DNA of 64,000 nt, taken from assembly GCF_015533855.1 (NCBI RefSeq), contig NZ_AP024154.1:4966501-5030500 (forward strand), in the 5' to 3' direction. Numbering within the stretch: the stretch's first letter is position 1; each line of letters starts with the position of its first letter. The position numbers and the translations under genes are program-made. The notes beneath the pieces were generated by a model. It saw nothing but the letters and a program-made list of their open reading frames with translations, searched no databases and was not told where the DNA came from. Source of the DNA: Echinicola sp. 20G (GTDB taxonomy: Bacteria > Bacteroidota > Bacteroidia > Cytophagales > Cyclobacteriaceae). Below, piece by piece: positions 43,074 through 52,661 of this stretch.

Positions 43074-43874
43074 ATGAAAATCAGTATTGTAAAAATAGGA
43101 GGAAACGTCATTGACGATCCACAAAAACTTGATGAGTTTTTGTACCTGTTTGCCAGATTGGAAGGAAAGAAAATCTTGGTCCATGGCGGAGGAGTCATGG
43201 CCTCAAAATTTGGAGAGCGATTGGGTATCCAGCCTAACATGGTAGACGGAAGAAGAATCACCGATGCAGAAACACTGGATGTGGTTACTATGGTCTATGG
43301 AGGTCTGATCAATAAAAAAATCGTCGCTAAACTCCAGGCGCTTGAGCAAAATGCCTTAGGGTTTACCGGTGCAGATGGCAACTTGATCAGATCTGCCAAA
43401 AGACCGGTAAAGGATATTGACTATGGTTTCGTAGGTGATGTCAAAGAAGTCGACACGGAGCTTTTGGACACCTTACTTGAAAAAGACATCATTCCAGTGG
43501 TCTCAGCCATAACCCATGACAAAAAGGGAAACCTGCTAAATACCAACGCCGACACAATAGCCTCCGAAATAGCCACTTCAATGGCTGTAAAGAACACCGT
43601 GAGGCTTTATTTCTGTTTCAATAAAGCAGGTGTGCTTATCGACGAAAACAATGATGATTCTGTCGTCCCCAAGATCAATGAAGACATCTATGATGAATTG
43701 AAAAAAGACAAGGTAATCCATTCTGGAATGATTCCTAAATTGGACAATGCTTTTAGTGCTTTGGATAAAGGAGTTAGCAATGTATGGTTGGGCAAGGCAG
43801 AGAATTTGGTTTTGGCTGCAAAAGGCAAAAAATCAGGCACCAATATCGAAAAGCATCGCTACGACCTTTATTGA
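43074..43874 (+). CDS. argB: N-acylglutamate kinase
   Basis: Amino acid kinase phosphorylating N-acylglutamate, 266 residues. It shows the Gly-rich start IVKIGGNVID, the second nucleotide loop KILVHGGGVMASKFGERLGI, the substrate block DGRRITDAETLDVVTMVYGG and LNTNADTIASEIATSM. The length matches NAGK without the arginine-sensing N-terminal helix of the long form, so feedback by arginine through that helix is not expected. If the pathway is succinylated the substrate is N-succinylglutamate. Confidence 0.93.
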   Translation: MKISIVKIGGNVIDDPQKLDEFLYLFARLEGKKILVHGGGVMASKFGERLGIQPNMVDGRRITDAETLDVVTMVYGGLINKKIVAKLQALEQNALGFTGADGNLIRSAKRPVKDIDYGFVGDVKEVDTELLDTLLEKDIIPVVSAITHDKKGNLLNTNADTIASEIATSMAVKNTVRLYFCFNKAGVLIDENNDDSVVPKINEDIYDELKKDKVIHSGMIPKLDNAFSALDKGVSNVWLGKAENLVLAAKGKKSGTNIEKHRYDLY

Positions 43875-43953
43875 GTTGTGGATTCCCAACGTTGGATAAT
43901 CCACCATTACTCATCTTTGATAATTTTAACCTTTAAACAGATCCTGCTGATTC

Positions 43954-45015
43954 ATGCATAAGCTTAAAGAAGAAGCAAAAGAACTTCTCCAGCAACTGAT
44001 TGAAACGCCTTCTTTGAGTCGAGAGGAGGAAAACACCGCTCAATTGCTTTCCGATTACCTTGTTTCAAAAGGGATAAAGGTCAATAGACAATTCAATAAT
44101 ATTTGGGCTGTCAATAAGCATTTTGACCCACAGCTTCCTTCAGTTTTACTCAATTCCCATCACGATACTGTAAAACCCAATAATGGTTATACCAAGGATC
44201 CTTACAAAGCAATCATCGAGGATGGAAAACTCTATGGCTTGGGGAGCAATGATGCTGGAGGTTGCTTGGTCAGCTTAATAGCAGCATTCGTTTATTTTTA
44301 TGAAAAAAAGCTTCCCTACAATTTGATTTTGGCTGCAACCGCAGAAGAAGAAATAAGCGGCAAAAATGGTATTGCTGCACTTCTACCAGAATTACCTCCT
44401 ATTGATTTGGCGATTGTAGGAGAACCTACCCTTTTGGACGTCGCTGTCGCTGAGAAGGGACTCATGGTCATTGATGCTACCGTAACTGGAAAGGCTGGAC
44501 ATGCGGCAAGAAATGAGGGAATCAACGCCTTATATGAAGCATTGCCTGACTTAAACCTGATTAAAGATTACCGTTTTGAAAAAGTGTCTGATTACTTAGG
44601 AGAAAGTAAAGTTTCTGCTACCATCATTCAATCGGGTTCGCAGCACAATGTCGTGCCAGACAAATGTGTTTACACCCTAGATGTGCGCGTTACGGACAGT
44701 TATACTCTTCAAGAAGCTTTGGATGAACTAAAAAGAGTGCTAAAGGCTGATTTGCAGCCTAGGTCCATGCGACTCAACTCCTCCGCTTTACCTAAAGCCC
44801 ATAAAATTTGGGATGTAATCCATAAGATGAACCTAAAATGCTATGGAAGTCCTACCCTTTCGGATCAGGCTTTGATCTCCTACCCATCCATCAAAATTGG
44901 GCCTGGGGACTCAGCTAGATCCCATACCCCTGACGAATTCATCCATTTGGAAGAAATCAATCAGGGAATCGATAGATATATTGCTATTTTGCAACATTAT
45001 TTTGATCAAAACTAG
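43954..45015 (+). CDS. argE: M20-family deacylase of the arginine pathway (ArgE/DapE-like)
   Basis: Zinc-dependent amidohydrolase, 353 residues, predicted to remove the acyl group from N-acylcitrulline. Metal-site motifs are visible: NSHHDTVKPN near residue 68, GLGSNDAGGCLVSLIAA, and the general-base pair in ATAEEEISGKNG. The dimerisation/lid domain spans about 165-275. Lack of an argJ gene in the operon agrees with a linear deacylase route. It sits between argB (79-base gap) and argH (41-base gap). DapE-type succinyl-diaminopimelate activity is the alternative, less likely in this context. Confidence 0.88.
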   Translation: MHKLKEEAKELLQQLIETPSLSREEENTAQLLSDYLVSKGIKVNRQFNNIWAVNKHFDPQLPSVLLNSHHDTVKPNNGYTKDPYKAIIEDGKLYGLGSNDAGGCLVSLIAAFVYFYEKKLPYNLILAATAEEEISGKNGIAALLPELPPIDLAIVGEPTLLDVAVAEKGLMVIDATVTGKAGHAARNEGINALYEALPDLNLIKDYRFEKVSDYLGESKVSATIIQSGSQHNVVPDKCVYTLDVRVTDSYTLQEALDELKRVLKADLQPRSMRLNSSALPKAHKIWDVIHKMNLKCYGSPTLSDQALISYPSIKIGPGDSARSHTPDEFIHLEEINQGIDRYIAILQHYFDQN

Positions 45016-45056
45016 AAACTAATACTCCCTACATTTAGGGAAAAGTAAATACGAGC

Positions 45057-46391
45057 ATGAAACTTTGGCAGAAAAACACCACCAGTACCAAGGAAGTAGA
45101 ACAATTCACCATTGGACGTGACCCAGAATTCGATATAGTTTTGGCACCTTTTGATGTGTTAGGGTCTTTGGCTCATGCCACCATGTTGGAAAGTATCGGA
45201 CTACTGACCAAGGAAGAATTGGCTACTTTAAAAAAGGGGCTTAGAGAAATCTATGCTGAAATAGAAGCGGGTACTTTTAAGATTGATCCGGGCGTGGAAG
45301 ATGTGCATTCACAAGTAGAGTTCTTGTTGACTGAAAGGTTTGGAGATGTAGGTAAAAAATTACACAGTGGCCGATCCAGAAATGATCAAGTGGCAGTGGA
45401 CCTTAAGCTATACTATAGATCAGAGATCCAAAGTGTTTTAGAAGCCACTAAATCCCTATTTGATCTTTTGATTGAATTGGCGGAAAAACATAAAAATGCC
45501 CTGATGCCCGGCTATACCCATACTCAGTTGGCCATGCCTTCCTCATTTGGTCTTTGGTTTGGCTCTCTTGCTGAGGCTTTGGCTGAAGATCTGGAACTTT
45601 GGCAAGCCGCTTACAATTTGGCAGATAAAAATCCCTTGGGTTCTGCTGCGGGATATGGTTCCTCTTTTCCACTAAACAGAACCATGACCACTCAACTTTT
45701 GGGCTTTAAAGAAATGCACTACAATGTCATCAATGCCCAAAACAACCGTGGAAAAACAGAAAAGGTCATCGCCTTTGCCATGGCAGGCTTAGCTGGTACG
45801 CTTAATCGTCTGGCTGCAGATACGATTATTTTCATGAACCAACACTTTGGTTTTGTGAAATTTCCGGATAATCTCACTACGGGTTCCAGCATCATGCCCC
45901 ATAAGAAAAATCCAGATGTATTTGAACTGATCCGTGCCAAGGCCAACCAAATCCAAAGTGGACCTCAAAACCTAATGATGCAGATGACCAATACCACTAC
46001 TGGTTATCACCGTGATCTGCAATTATTAAAAGAAACTACCTTTCCAGACTTTGAAAAACTGAAAGATTGCCTACAAATTACCGAGTTTATGCTGGAGCAT
46101 ATTGAGATTAAATCAGGCTTGTTGGAAGATAAGTTTTACAAGCATTTGTTCAGTGTGGAAGAAGTCAATCGTTTAGTATTGGAGGGCACTCCTTTTCGCG
46201 ATGCCTATAAACAAGTGGGGTTGGCCATTGAAAATGATGATTTTGCTCCATCACATACAGTGAAACACAGCCATGAGGGAAGCATTGGCCAGCTTTGTTT
46301 GGAGGAAATCAAACAAAAAATGGATACCGCATTGGCAAAATTTGATTTTGAAAACATAGCATCCAGTTATCAAAAACTCTTGGAAGAATAA
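45057..46391 (+). CDS. argH: Argininosuccinate lyase
   Basis: Fumarase/aspartase superfamily lyase releasing arginine and fumarate, 444 residues. The signature loop GSSIMPHKKNPDVFELIRAK is complete. The N-terminal HSGRSRNDQVAVD and central GYTHTQLAMPSSFGLW blocks are present. Last gene of the arginine operon; a structured hairpin follows. Confidence 0.95.
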   Translation: MKLWQKNTTSTKEVEQFTIGRDPEFDIVLAPFDVLGSLAHATMLESIGLLTKEELATLKKGLREIYAEIEAGTFKIDPGVEDVHSQVEFLLTERFGDVGKKLHSGRSRNDQVAVDLKLYYRSEIQSVLEATKSLFDLLIELAEKHKNALMPGYTHTQLAMPSSFGLWFGSLAEALAEDLELWQAAYNLADKNPLGSAAGYGSSFPLNRTMTTQLLGFKEMHYNVINAQNNRGKTEKVIAFAMAGLAGTLNRLAADTIIFMNQHFGFVKFPDNLTTGSSIMPHKKNPDVFELIRAKANQIQSGPQNLMMQMTNTTTGYHRDLQLLKETTFPDFEKLKDCLQITEFMLEHIEIKSGLLEDKFYKHLFSVEEVNRLVLEGTPFRDAYKQVGLAIENDDFAPSHTVKHSHEGSIGQLCLEEIKQKMDTALAKFDFENIASSYQKLLEE

Positions 46392-46422
46392 TAATAGATT
46401 TTAGATACTAGAGAGCAGAAAA

Positions 46423-46469
46423 AATGACGTATTACTTTAGCCCCTAAAAGGCTGTTGTAATGCGTCATT
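46423..46469 (+). terminator. Two-tier hairpin after argH
   Basis: Outer stem AATGACGTATTAC / GTAATGCGTCATT (46423-46435 and 46457-46469, one T-G pair) encloses an inner AGCC / GGCT hairpin. It is followed by TTTGTCTTC. Likely the 3' end of the arginine operon transcript, with moderate strength as a classical terminator. Confidence 0.6.
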
Positions 46470-46555
46470 TGTCTTCATAATAGATACTAAATCCTCTTTT
46501 TCCATTGTCTTCTTTCGTATAAATTCGTTATTTTGAATTCATAAATTTTTGAGCG

Positions 46556-46909
46556 GTGCCGTACAAAGAGAGAGAAATAGAAAAAAAATATTATTCCATT
46601 GGTGAAGTGGCTGATAAATTCAAGGTAGCTACTTCCTTAATCCGCTATTGGGAGGGTGAATTTGACATCATCAAGCCCAAAAAAGACAAAAAAGGCAACC
46701 GCAGGTTTACCAAGGAAGACATCGAGAAAATCGGTCTGATTTTTCACTTGGTAAAAGAAAAAGGCTACACCTTGCAAGGAGCTCAGGAAATCATCAAAAA
46801 AGACCACTATGAGATTTCTGACAAAGCCAGCATGGTCAATCGCCTGAACCAGATCAAGGACTTTTTAATCGAAATCAGGAACAATCTCAATGTCAAGAAC
46901 GAATTATGA
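46556..46909 (+). CDS. MerR-family transcriptional regulator
   Basis: 117-residue MerR-type regulator consisting of a winged HTH and a short coiled coil. The HTH is YYSIGEVADKFKVATSLIRY with the wing GNRRFTKEDIEKIGLIFHLV. It has a GTG start with no better ATG nearby. No C-terminal ligand domain, so a small-molecule signal is not evident. It overlaps dprA by 20 bases, implying coupled expression. This short MerR next to dprA is common in Bacteroidota, but its regulon is unknown. Confidence 0.88.
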   Translation: MPYKEREIEKKYYSIGEVADKFKVATSLIRYWEGEFDIIKPKKDKKGNRRFTKEDIEKIGLIFHLVKEKGYTLQGAQEIIKKDHYEISDKASMVNRLNQIKDFLIEIRNNLNVKNEL

Positions 46910-48011
46910 ACAACTCCTATATGCCATTGCCTTAAGCCTAGTCCCTAATCTCGGGCCTTATATTTACAAAAACATTATTAGCTACTGTGGTTCTGCCATG
47001 CAGTTTTTTAACATGCCTAATGGCAAAGCAAGTAAAATCCCCGGTATTGGCCCAAAGCTATTGGCTATTCGAAAAGAAAAGGATCAGTTCCTCAAAGAAG
47101 CTGAAAAAATCCTAGAAGATTGTCTGAAAAATAACCTCAAAATCCAAACCTATCAAGACAGCTCTTACCCTAAAAGGTTAAAGTCATTTGTCGATGCACC
47201 TGTCCTGCTTTTCTCTAAAGGGAATGTAAACTTTAATGCAGCAAAGACTATCGGCATCGTGGGTACACGCAATGCTTCCGAATATGGCAAAACCACTACC
47301 AGAAAAATCGTAGAAGGGGTTGCCCCTTTTTCACCAACCATCATCAGTGGATTGGCCTATGGCATTGATATCACTGCACATCGGGCCGCTTTGGAATTTG
47401 ATTTGCCGACCATTGCGGTATTGGGCAATTCTTTGGAAAAAATCTATCCAGCAGCTCACAAAAGTACAGCGAGCAGTATGTTCCCAAATGGAGGACTGGT
47501 TTCAGAATATAAAGTGGGAACAGCACTCAACCCGAATAATTTCCCCGCTAGAAACCGCATCATCGCTGGACTTTCCGATGCCTTGGTTGTGGTCGAGGCA
47601 GCAAAAAAAGGTGGTGCTTTGATCACGGCAGAAATTGCTTTCAGCTATAACAAGGAAGTCTTTGCAGTGCCTGGAAACCTCCAAAACACTTATAGCGAAG
47701 GCTGCAATAATTTGATACGCTATATGAAAGCCAGCATTTACACTGGACCAAAAGACATTCAGGAAGCCCTATCTTGGGAAGCTGGGAATGGTGTGGAAAG
47801 CGCTGTCAAACAAAATAAAATTGACCTCAGTCAGTTCTCTACAAACGAACAAACAGTTCTAAAACTGCTCTCGGAAAATCAGGAATTAGAAATTGACAGG
47901 CTCAGTTGGCAAAGCCAAATTCCTATTTCCCAATTGGCTTCACTCCTGCTTAACCTGGAATTCCAAGGGCTGATCAAGTCCTTACCTGGCAAGAAGTATG
48001 TGATGGGGTAA
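46890..48011 (+). CDS. dprA: DNA-processing protein DprA
   Basis: RecA-loading, single-strand-binding protein of natural transformation and recombination, 373 residues. An N-terminal helix-hairpin-helix-like region (to about 80, with KIPGIGPKLLAIRKEKDQFL) is followed by the extended Rossmann fold with TIGIVGTRNASEYGKTTTRK, SGLAYGIDITAHRAAL and NNFPARNRIIAGLSDALVVV. A C-terminal winged helix (about 310-373) completes the standard DprA layout. The start codon lies 20 bases inside the merR gene. Confidence 0.93.
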   Translation: MSRTNYEQLLYAIALSLVPNLGPYIYKNIISYCGSAMQFFNMPNGKASKIPGIGPKLLAIRKEKDQFLKEAEKILEDCLKNNLKIQTYQDSSYPKRLKSFVDAPVLLFSKGNVNFNAAKTIGIVGTRNASEYGKTTTRKIVEGVAPFSPTIISGLAYGIDITAHRAALEFDLPTIAVLGNSLEKIYPAAHKSTASSMFPNGGLVSEYKVGTALNPNNFPARNRIIAGLSDALVVVEAAKKGGALITAEIAFSYNKEVFAVPGNLQNTYSEGCNNLIRYMKASIYTGPKDIQEALSWEAGNGVESAVKQNKIDLSQFSTNEQTVLKLLSENQELEIDRLSWQSQIPISQLASLLLNLEFQGLIKSLPGKKYVMG

Positions 48012-48173
48012 AAACGACTAGTCAATCCAACAATCAAACCTACTAAACTTTTGAAATTTGAAATTCAGAAGAAAATATGAATAGCTCTATTAATCAATGG
48101 CCACGCTACTTCTGACTTGGTGTAATTTGCAATTATACTTCTCAATTTTTCTTAGCGCCCTATGCTGTCAAAC

Positions 48174-49019
48174 TTAACCAAAAACAAACTTGGCCAATTT
48201 CATGGCCTCACCAAATTCTTCCATATTCAAATTCAGATGATGACCTTCCTTTTCCAAAACTTCAATCATCACTTCTGTGGCCACATTGCCCACCAGTTCA
48301 TCTTTGGCCATAGGACAACCACCAAATCCCTTGATGGCACCATCAAATCGCCTGCACCCTCCCTTTAAGCCTGCTTGGATTTTCTCAGCAATGCCTTCTG
48401 GTCTACTGTGAAAATGTGCTCCAAACTCTATTTCAGGATAAGCTTGAATGTTTGTTTCAAATAGCTCCTCAATCAATTTGGGCTCCGCTACGCCAATAGT
48501 GTCTGACAAAGCGATAATTTTAATTCCCACAGCATCCAATTTCCCAACAAACTCAGCTACAATATCCGCTGAAAAAGCTTCCCCATAAGGATTGCCAAAT
48601 CCCATACTCAAATAGGTAACAAAAGTCTTACCCTTGATTTCACAGAGATTCTGAATATCCTCGACCGTCTCCAAAGCCTCAGCAATACTTTTGTTGGTAT
48701 TTCTTTGCTGGAAAGTTTCTGAAATGGACAAAGGAAAACCCAAACAATCAATCTCCTCAAAATGTAAAGCATCCTCAGCCCCTCTCTTATTAGCCACTAT
48801 TGCCAATAATTTCGATTTAGAATGGAACAAATCCAATAACTCCAACAGTTCTGCTGTATCCCTCATCTGGGGCATGGCCTTGGGGCTGACAAAACTCCCA
48901 AAATCCACGGTATCAAAGCCTACCTCTAAAAGTTGGTTGATGTAGGCCGCTTTGATCGCCGTATCAATAAATTCTTCTCGTCCCTGCATGGCATCTCTGG
49001 GACATTCTATGATCTTCAT
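48174..49019 (-). CDS. Hydroxymethylglutaryl-CoA lyase
   Basis: DRE-TIM lyase cleaving HMG-CoA to acetyl-CoA and acetoacetate, the last step of leucine breakdown. The 281 residues start with IIECPRDAMQG (the R-D-x-x-Q motif). They carry the metal site in IEFGAHFHSRPEG and the signature KGFGGCPMAKDELVGNVATE, with the catalytic Cys. Slightly shorter than typical HMGL (about 300). No other leucine degradation genes are adjacent. A different member of the lyase family cannot be excluded but the signature is specific. Confidence 0.88.
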   Translation of the reverse strand: MKIIECPRDAMQGREEFIDTAIKAAYINQLLEVGFDTVDFGSFVSPKAMPQMRDTAELLELLDLFHSKSKLLAIVANKRGAEDALHFEEIDCLGFPLSISETFQQRNTNKSIAEALETVEDIQNLCEIKGKTFVTYLSMGFGNPYGEAFSADIVAEFVGKLDAVGIKIIALSDTIGVAEPKLIEELFETNIQAYPEIEFGAHFHSRPEGIAEKIQAGLKGGCRRFDGAIKGFGGCPMAKDELVGNVATEVMIEVLEKEGHHLNLNMEEFGEAMKLAKFVFG

Positions 49020-49262
49020 AAGGATGTACTTCGAATTCTAAATGATCGAAGTTAAAGAAATTAATTGGGAATTGATGTTTTTTAGACTTCAGGTGGAACA
49101 TGACTTCTTTCTATAAATTCTCTCACTAAAAAAGATAAAGGCCTCTTGTCTTTGGCAATTACCTTCTTTCAAAAAACCTCCATTATAGTCCGCTTATATT
49201 CTTAAATTAAGTAAGAAGAATATTAGCAAAGCTTTTAACCCAAACCCGCAACCAAAATAACC

Positions 49263-50555
49263 ATGGCAAGTATTAAATCATTACTGCTGTTTTTACTGCT
49301 AGCGCTCATTTCACTTTCTGCCATTTGTCAAAACGCCCCCACTGAAGTCGCTGGCATCCCCATTAATTATGATGAATCAAAGGTTCCTGACTTCAGGCTT
49401 CCTGATCCTTTGATTTTACAAAATGGAAAGCCGGTTACTTCTTCAAAAATATGGTATAAAAAAAGAAGACCAGAAATCCTTAACCTATTTGAAAATGAGC
49501 AATTTGGGAAATCACCTAAACGCAATAAGCTCAACTACAAAATACAAGAAGCTGGTTCTTCGGCTTTGGGAGGATTAGCGGTAAGAAAACAAATTACACT
49601 TTACTTTACCGAAGACACCTCAAATTACAAAGCAGACCTGCTCATCTATCTACCTGCGGAAAGCGAATCTCCTTCTCCAATATTATTAAAAATCGGATTT
49701 ACGGCTAATGCACTTTCAGTGGATGACCCGGCAGTAAGGGAAGGCCTAATCTGGAACAGAGAAGGCAAGCAAATCCCAGCTTCTGAAGGAAGAAGGTTTG
49801 GTTCTTTTGATGTGGAAAAATTCATTTCAAATGGCATTGGTGTAGCTTTTATCTACTATGGAGATATTGAACCAGATTTCCCTGAAGGCATCCAGTACGG
49901 AATCAGAGGCCATTATCTCAAGCCAGGGACTGATTGGCCCGCTCCTGACGAATGGGGCACTATTTCGGCTTGGGCCTGGGGCTTAAGCTATGCCATGGAT
50001 TACTTGGAAACTGACCTACAGGTGGATGCAGAAAAAGTGGCACTTTTTGGAGTTTCCCGTTTAGGAAAAACCGTTCTGTGGGCAGGAGCCAAAGATGAAC
50101 GATTCGGTATGGTCATCGCCAGTTGTTCTGGAGAAGGAGGAGCAGCACTGTCTCGACGTCAATATGGAGAAACTATCGAACATATGATCGCTCCGTCAAG
50201 GTACTTTTATCAATTTGCCGGTAACCGAGCCAAATATGGTGGTGATCCCAATTCCTGTCCTGTAGATGCTCACATGTTATTGTCACTTATTGCTCCCAGA
50301 CCCTTGCTCTTACAAACTGGCGACACGGACAACTGGTCTGACCCCAAAGGGGAATTTGAAGCGGCTGTCGCTGCCGGGCCTGTTTATGAGTTATTAGGAA
50401 AAGAAGCTTTACCCACTGACACTTGGCCATCAGCGGGCACTGCCATTCTAAATGATCTTGGCTATTATATGCATGCTGGTGGACATGGTACTGTTCCTGA
50501 TGACTATGATGTGTTTATTGATTTTATGAAAATGCATTTTGATACTTCAAAGTAG
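49263..50555 (+). CDS. CE15-family glucuronoyl esterase, secreted
   Basis: Secreted alpha/beta hydrolase of 430 residues with signal peptide (MASIKSLLLFLLLALISLSA, cleavage near ICQ). It shows the CE15 nucleophile motif FGVSRLGKTVLWAGA (Ser of G-x-S-R-x-G-K), an ASCSGEGGAALSRR block with the acidic residue, and the catalytic His in MHAGGHGTVPDD. CE15 enzymes cleave the ester between lignin alcohols and the glucuronic acid side chains of xylan. It is followed by a GH78-like gene that overlaps or abuts its end, which suggests a joint role on plant glycans bearing uronic acid or rhamnose. Confidence 0.9.
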   Translation: MASIKSLLLFLLLALISLSAICQNAPTEVAGIPINYDESKVPDFRLPDPLILQNGKPVTSSKIWYKKRRPEILNLFENEQFGKSPKRNKLNYKIQEAGSSALGGLAVRKQITLYFTEDTSNYKADLLIYLPAESESPSPILLKIGFTANALSVDDPAVREGLIWNREGKQIPASEGRRFGSFDVEKFISNGIGVAFIYYGDIEPDFPEGIQYGIRGHYLKPGTDWPAPDEWGTISAWAWGLSYAMDYLETDLQVDAEKVALFGVSRLGKTVLWAGAKDERFGMVIASCSGEGGAALSRRQYGETIEHMIAPSRYFYQFAGNRAKYGGDPNSCPVDAHMLLSLIAPRPLLLQTGDTDNWSDPKGEFEAAVAAGPVYELLGKEALPTDTWPSAGTAILNDLGYYMHAGGHGTVPDDYDVFIDFMKMHFDTSK

Positions 50556-50604
50556 AAGCACTTTCTGTCCTCTCTATTTTCTTACAGACATAACACTCCC
50601 TATT

Positions 50605-52380
50605 ATGATGAAATTATTCTTAACCACCTGCTTCCTAATATTGATTGCTTCTTTCAACTGCTACAGCCAGCTTCCTCCCATTTTTGGCCCTGAATACGAT
50701 GAAATTGCCCAAAGGGACGAAATGACCCGTACCTTTATTTCTCCTCTTCGCGTCATGTGGACCTCCGATAGCACTGGAGAGCTTATCAAAAATACAAAAG
50801 TATTGCTAAAAATGGGAAATAGCCAAACCAGCATGAGTCGCCAAACACAATTTTGCGCCATTAAAACCACCGCTGCTGATACTGCTTCAATCCTTTTGGA
50901 CTATGGCAAAGAACTACACGGGGGCTTGCAGTTGGTTATGGGAGGCTCCTCCCGCCGGGAGCCCTCACTGGTGCGAATTCGCTTTGGTGAATCAGTGGGT
51001 GAAGCCAACAGCCAAACCTACAATTCAGACTGGTTAATGGGCTACTCTACTGACGATCATGCCAAAAGGGATATTATTATGGAAATTCCCAGAGATGGCA
51101 TGATTGAAATTGGCAATACAGGATTCCGCTTTGTCCGCATCGACCTTCTTCAGCCCAACACTTTGATCAACCTTAAGGAGGCTAGGGCGATTTTGCGTTA
51201 CCGGGACATTCCCTACCTAGGCTCTTTCAAAAGCAGTAATCCCAGACTGGACTCTATTTGGTTAACGGGAGCCTATACCACCCATTTGAATATGCAGGAG
51301 TATCTTTGGGATGGTATCAAACGCGATCGCTTAGTCTGGCTGGGAGACTTCCATCCAGAACTGGCCACCATTACCAAAGTTTTTGGTTACAATGAAGTAA
51401 TTCCGCGTAGCTTGGATCTCGCTTGTCAACAATATCCTTTGCCCAATTGGATGAACAATATGACCTCTTATTCTTTTTGGTACTTGATCATCCACCATGA
51501 CTGGTACATGCATAATGGTGATTTTGACTTCTTGAACAAGCATCGTGATTACATCATTGGCTTGATTGACCAAATAGCAGCTAAAATTGATACCGATGGG
51601 ACCGAAACATTAGGTAGATTCCGTTTTTTAGACTGGCCCTCCACTCCAAACAAAGAAGGAGTTGAAGCTGGTTATCGGGCACTATTAACTTGGGCACTTA
51701 AGGACGCTCAAAAGCTTTGTAAAGTACTTGATGAACCAGAAGCCTTGAAAACTTGTACTACCGCTATCCAAAAACTAAATAATCAAATTAAAGACCATAA
51801 TAACCTCAAACAAGCCGCAGCATTAATGGCTATAGCAGGTATCCTAGACCCGGTCAAAGCGAGTCAAGAAGTCATTGCTGTGGATGGACCTTCTCGCTTC
51901 TCTACTTTTTATGGTTTATATATGCTTGATGCTTTATCCATGGCTGAAATGCACAAAGATGCTTTGGATATCATTTTGGCTTACTGGGGAGGAATGCTAG
52001 ACATGGGAGCCACAACTTTCTGGGAGGATTTTAATGTGGAGTGGATGGAAAACACAGCCCGTCTCGATGAGTTTACACCTGAAGGCATGAATGACATCCA
52101 CGGTTCTTTTGGCGATTACTGCTACCCAAGCTACCGCCATAGCCTTTGCCATGGCTGGTCATCAGGAGTCACCGCTTGGCTCACCAATAATGTCCTTGGC
52201 ATTAAAGTTATGGAAGCAGGTTGCAAAACGCTCAAAATAGAACCTCATCTAGACAACCTGGATTGGGTAGAGGGCACCTTCCCTACTCCTCTGGGAGTGG
52301 TCAAGGTCAAACATGTCAAATTAGAGAATGGCGAAATCCAATCCACCATAGATGCTCCAGAAGGTATCAAGATCATTTGA
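50605..52380 (+). CDS. GH78-like alpha-L-rhamnosidase, secreted
   Basis: Secreted (alpha/alpha)6 glycosidase. The ATG at 50605 gives 591 residues with a signal peptide (MMKLFLTTCFLILIASFNCY); the frame is open further upstream into the esterase gene, but those residues do not resemble a secretion signal. The region YLWDGIKRDRLVWLGDFHPE corresponds to the catalytic-acid block of GH78-type enzymes (general acid Asp of the RDRLVWLGD motif). Beta domains lie before and after the barrel, and the C-terminus has the LTNNVLGIKVMEAGCKTLKI pattern of bacterial rhamnosidase C domains. Shorter than many GH78 proteins (800-1100), lacking N-terminal accessory modules. Forms an operon with the CE15 gene. 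Confidence 0.78.
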   Translation: MMKLFLTTCFLILIASFNCYSQLPPIFGPEYDEIAQRDEMTRTFISPLRVMWTSDSTGELIKNTKVLLKMGNSQTSMSRQTQFCAIKTTAADTASILLDYGKELHGGLQLVMGGSSRREPSLVRIRFGESVGEANSQTYNSDWLMGYSTDDHAKRDIIMEIPRDGMIEIGNTGFRFVRIDLLQPNTLINLKEARAILRYRDIPYLGSFKSSNPRLDSIWLTGAYTTHLNMQEYLWDGIKRDRLVWLGDFHPELATITKVFGYNEVIPRSLDLACQQYPLPNWMNNMTSYSFWYLIIHHDWYMHNGDFDFLNKHRDYIIGLIDQIAAKIDTDGTETLGRFRFLDWPSTPNKEGVEAGYRALLTWALKDAQKLCKVLDEPEALKTCTTAIQKLNNQIKDHNNLKQAAALMAIAGILDPVKASQEVIAVDGPSRFSTFYGLYMLDALSMAEMHKDALDIILAYWGGMLDMGATTFWEDFNVEWMENTARLDEFTPEGMNDIHGSFGDYCYPSYRHSLCHGWSSGVTAWLTNNVLGIKVMEAGCKTLKIEPHLDNLDWVEGTFPTPLGVVKVKHVKLENGEIQSTIDAPEGIKII

Positions 52381-52414
52381 TCACTACCCTAATGATTTGA
52401 TTAACATCAAGATT

Positions 52415-52442
52415 AAAAAATACCTCAAGTGGGGTATTTTTT
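52415..52442 (+). terminator. Terminator after the GH78-like gene
   Basis: Stem AAAAAATACC / GGTATTTTTT (52415-52424 and 52433-52442) with the T-run built into the right arm, about 35 bases after the stop. Confidence 0.8.
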
Positions 52443-52661
52443 AATAACTAAGTATTTGATATTTTTAAAATCGACTTTTGTTAAAAAGCCCGAGGTGAGG
52501 CCAAAAAATTTATGTTCATCCTAAATCAAATCAACAAAGTGCATAAGTGTGAGCCCATTAATGGAATTTTGTAAAAAGAAATGTTTTCGAATTTAATTGA
52601 GCTGAAAATAATCATGATTACTATCAAAAGGTTTGATTATAAAAAAGGCCAAATCAACTAC

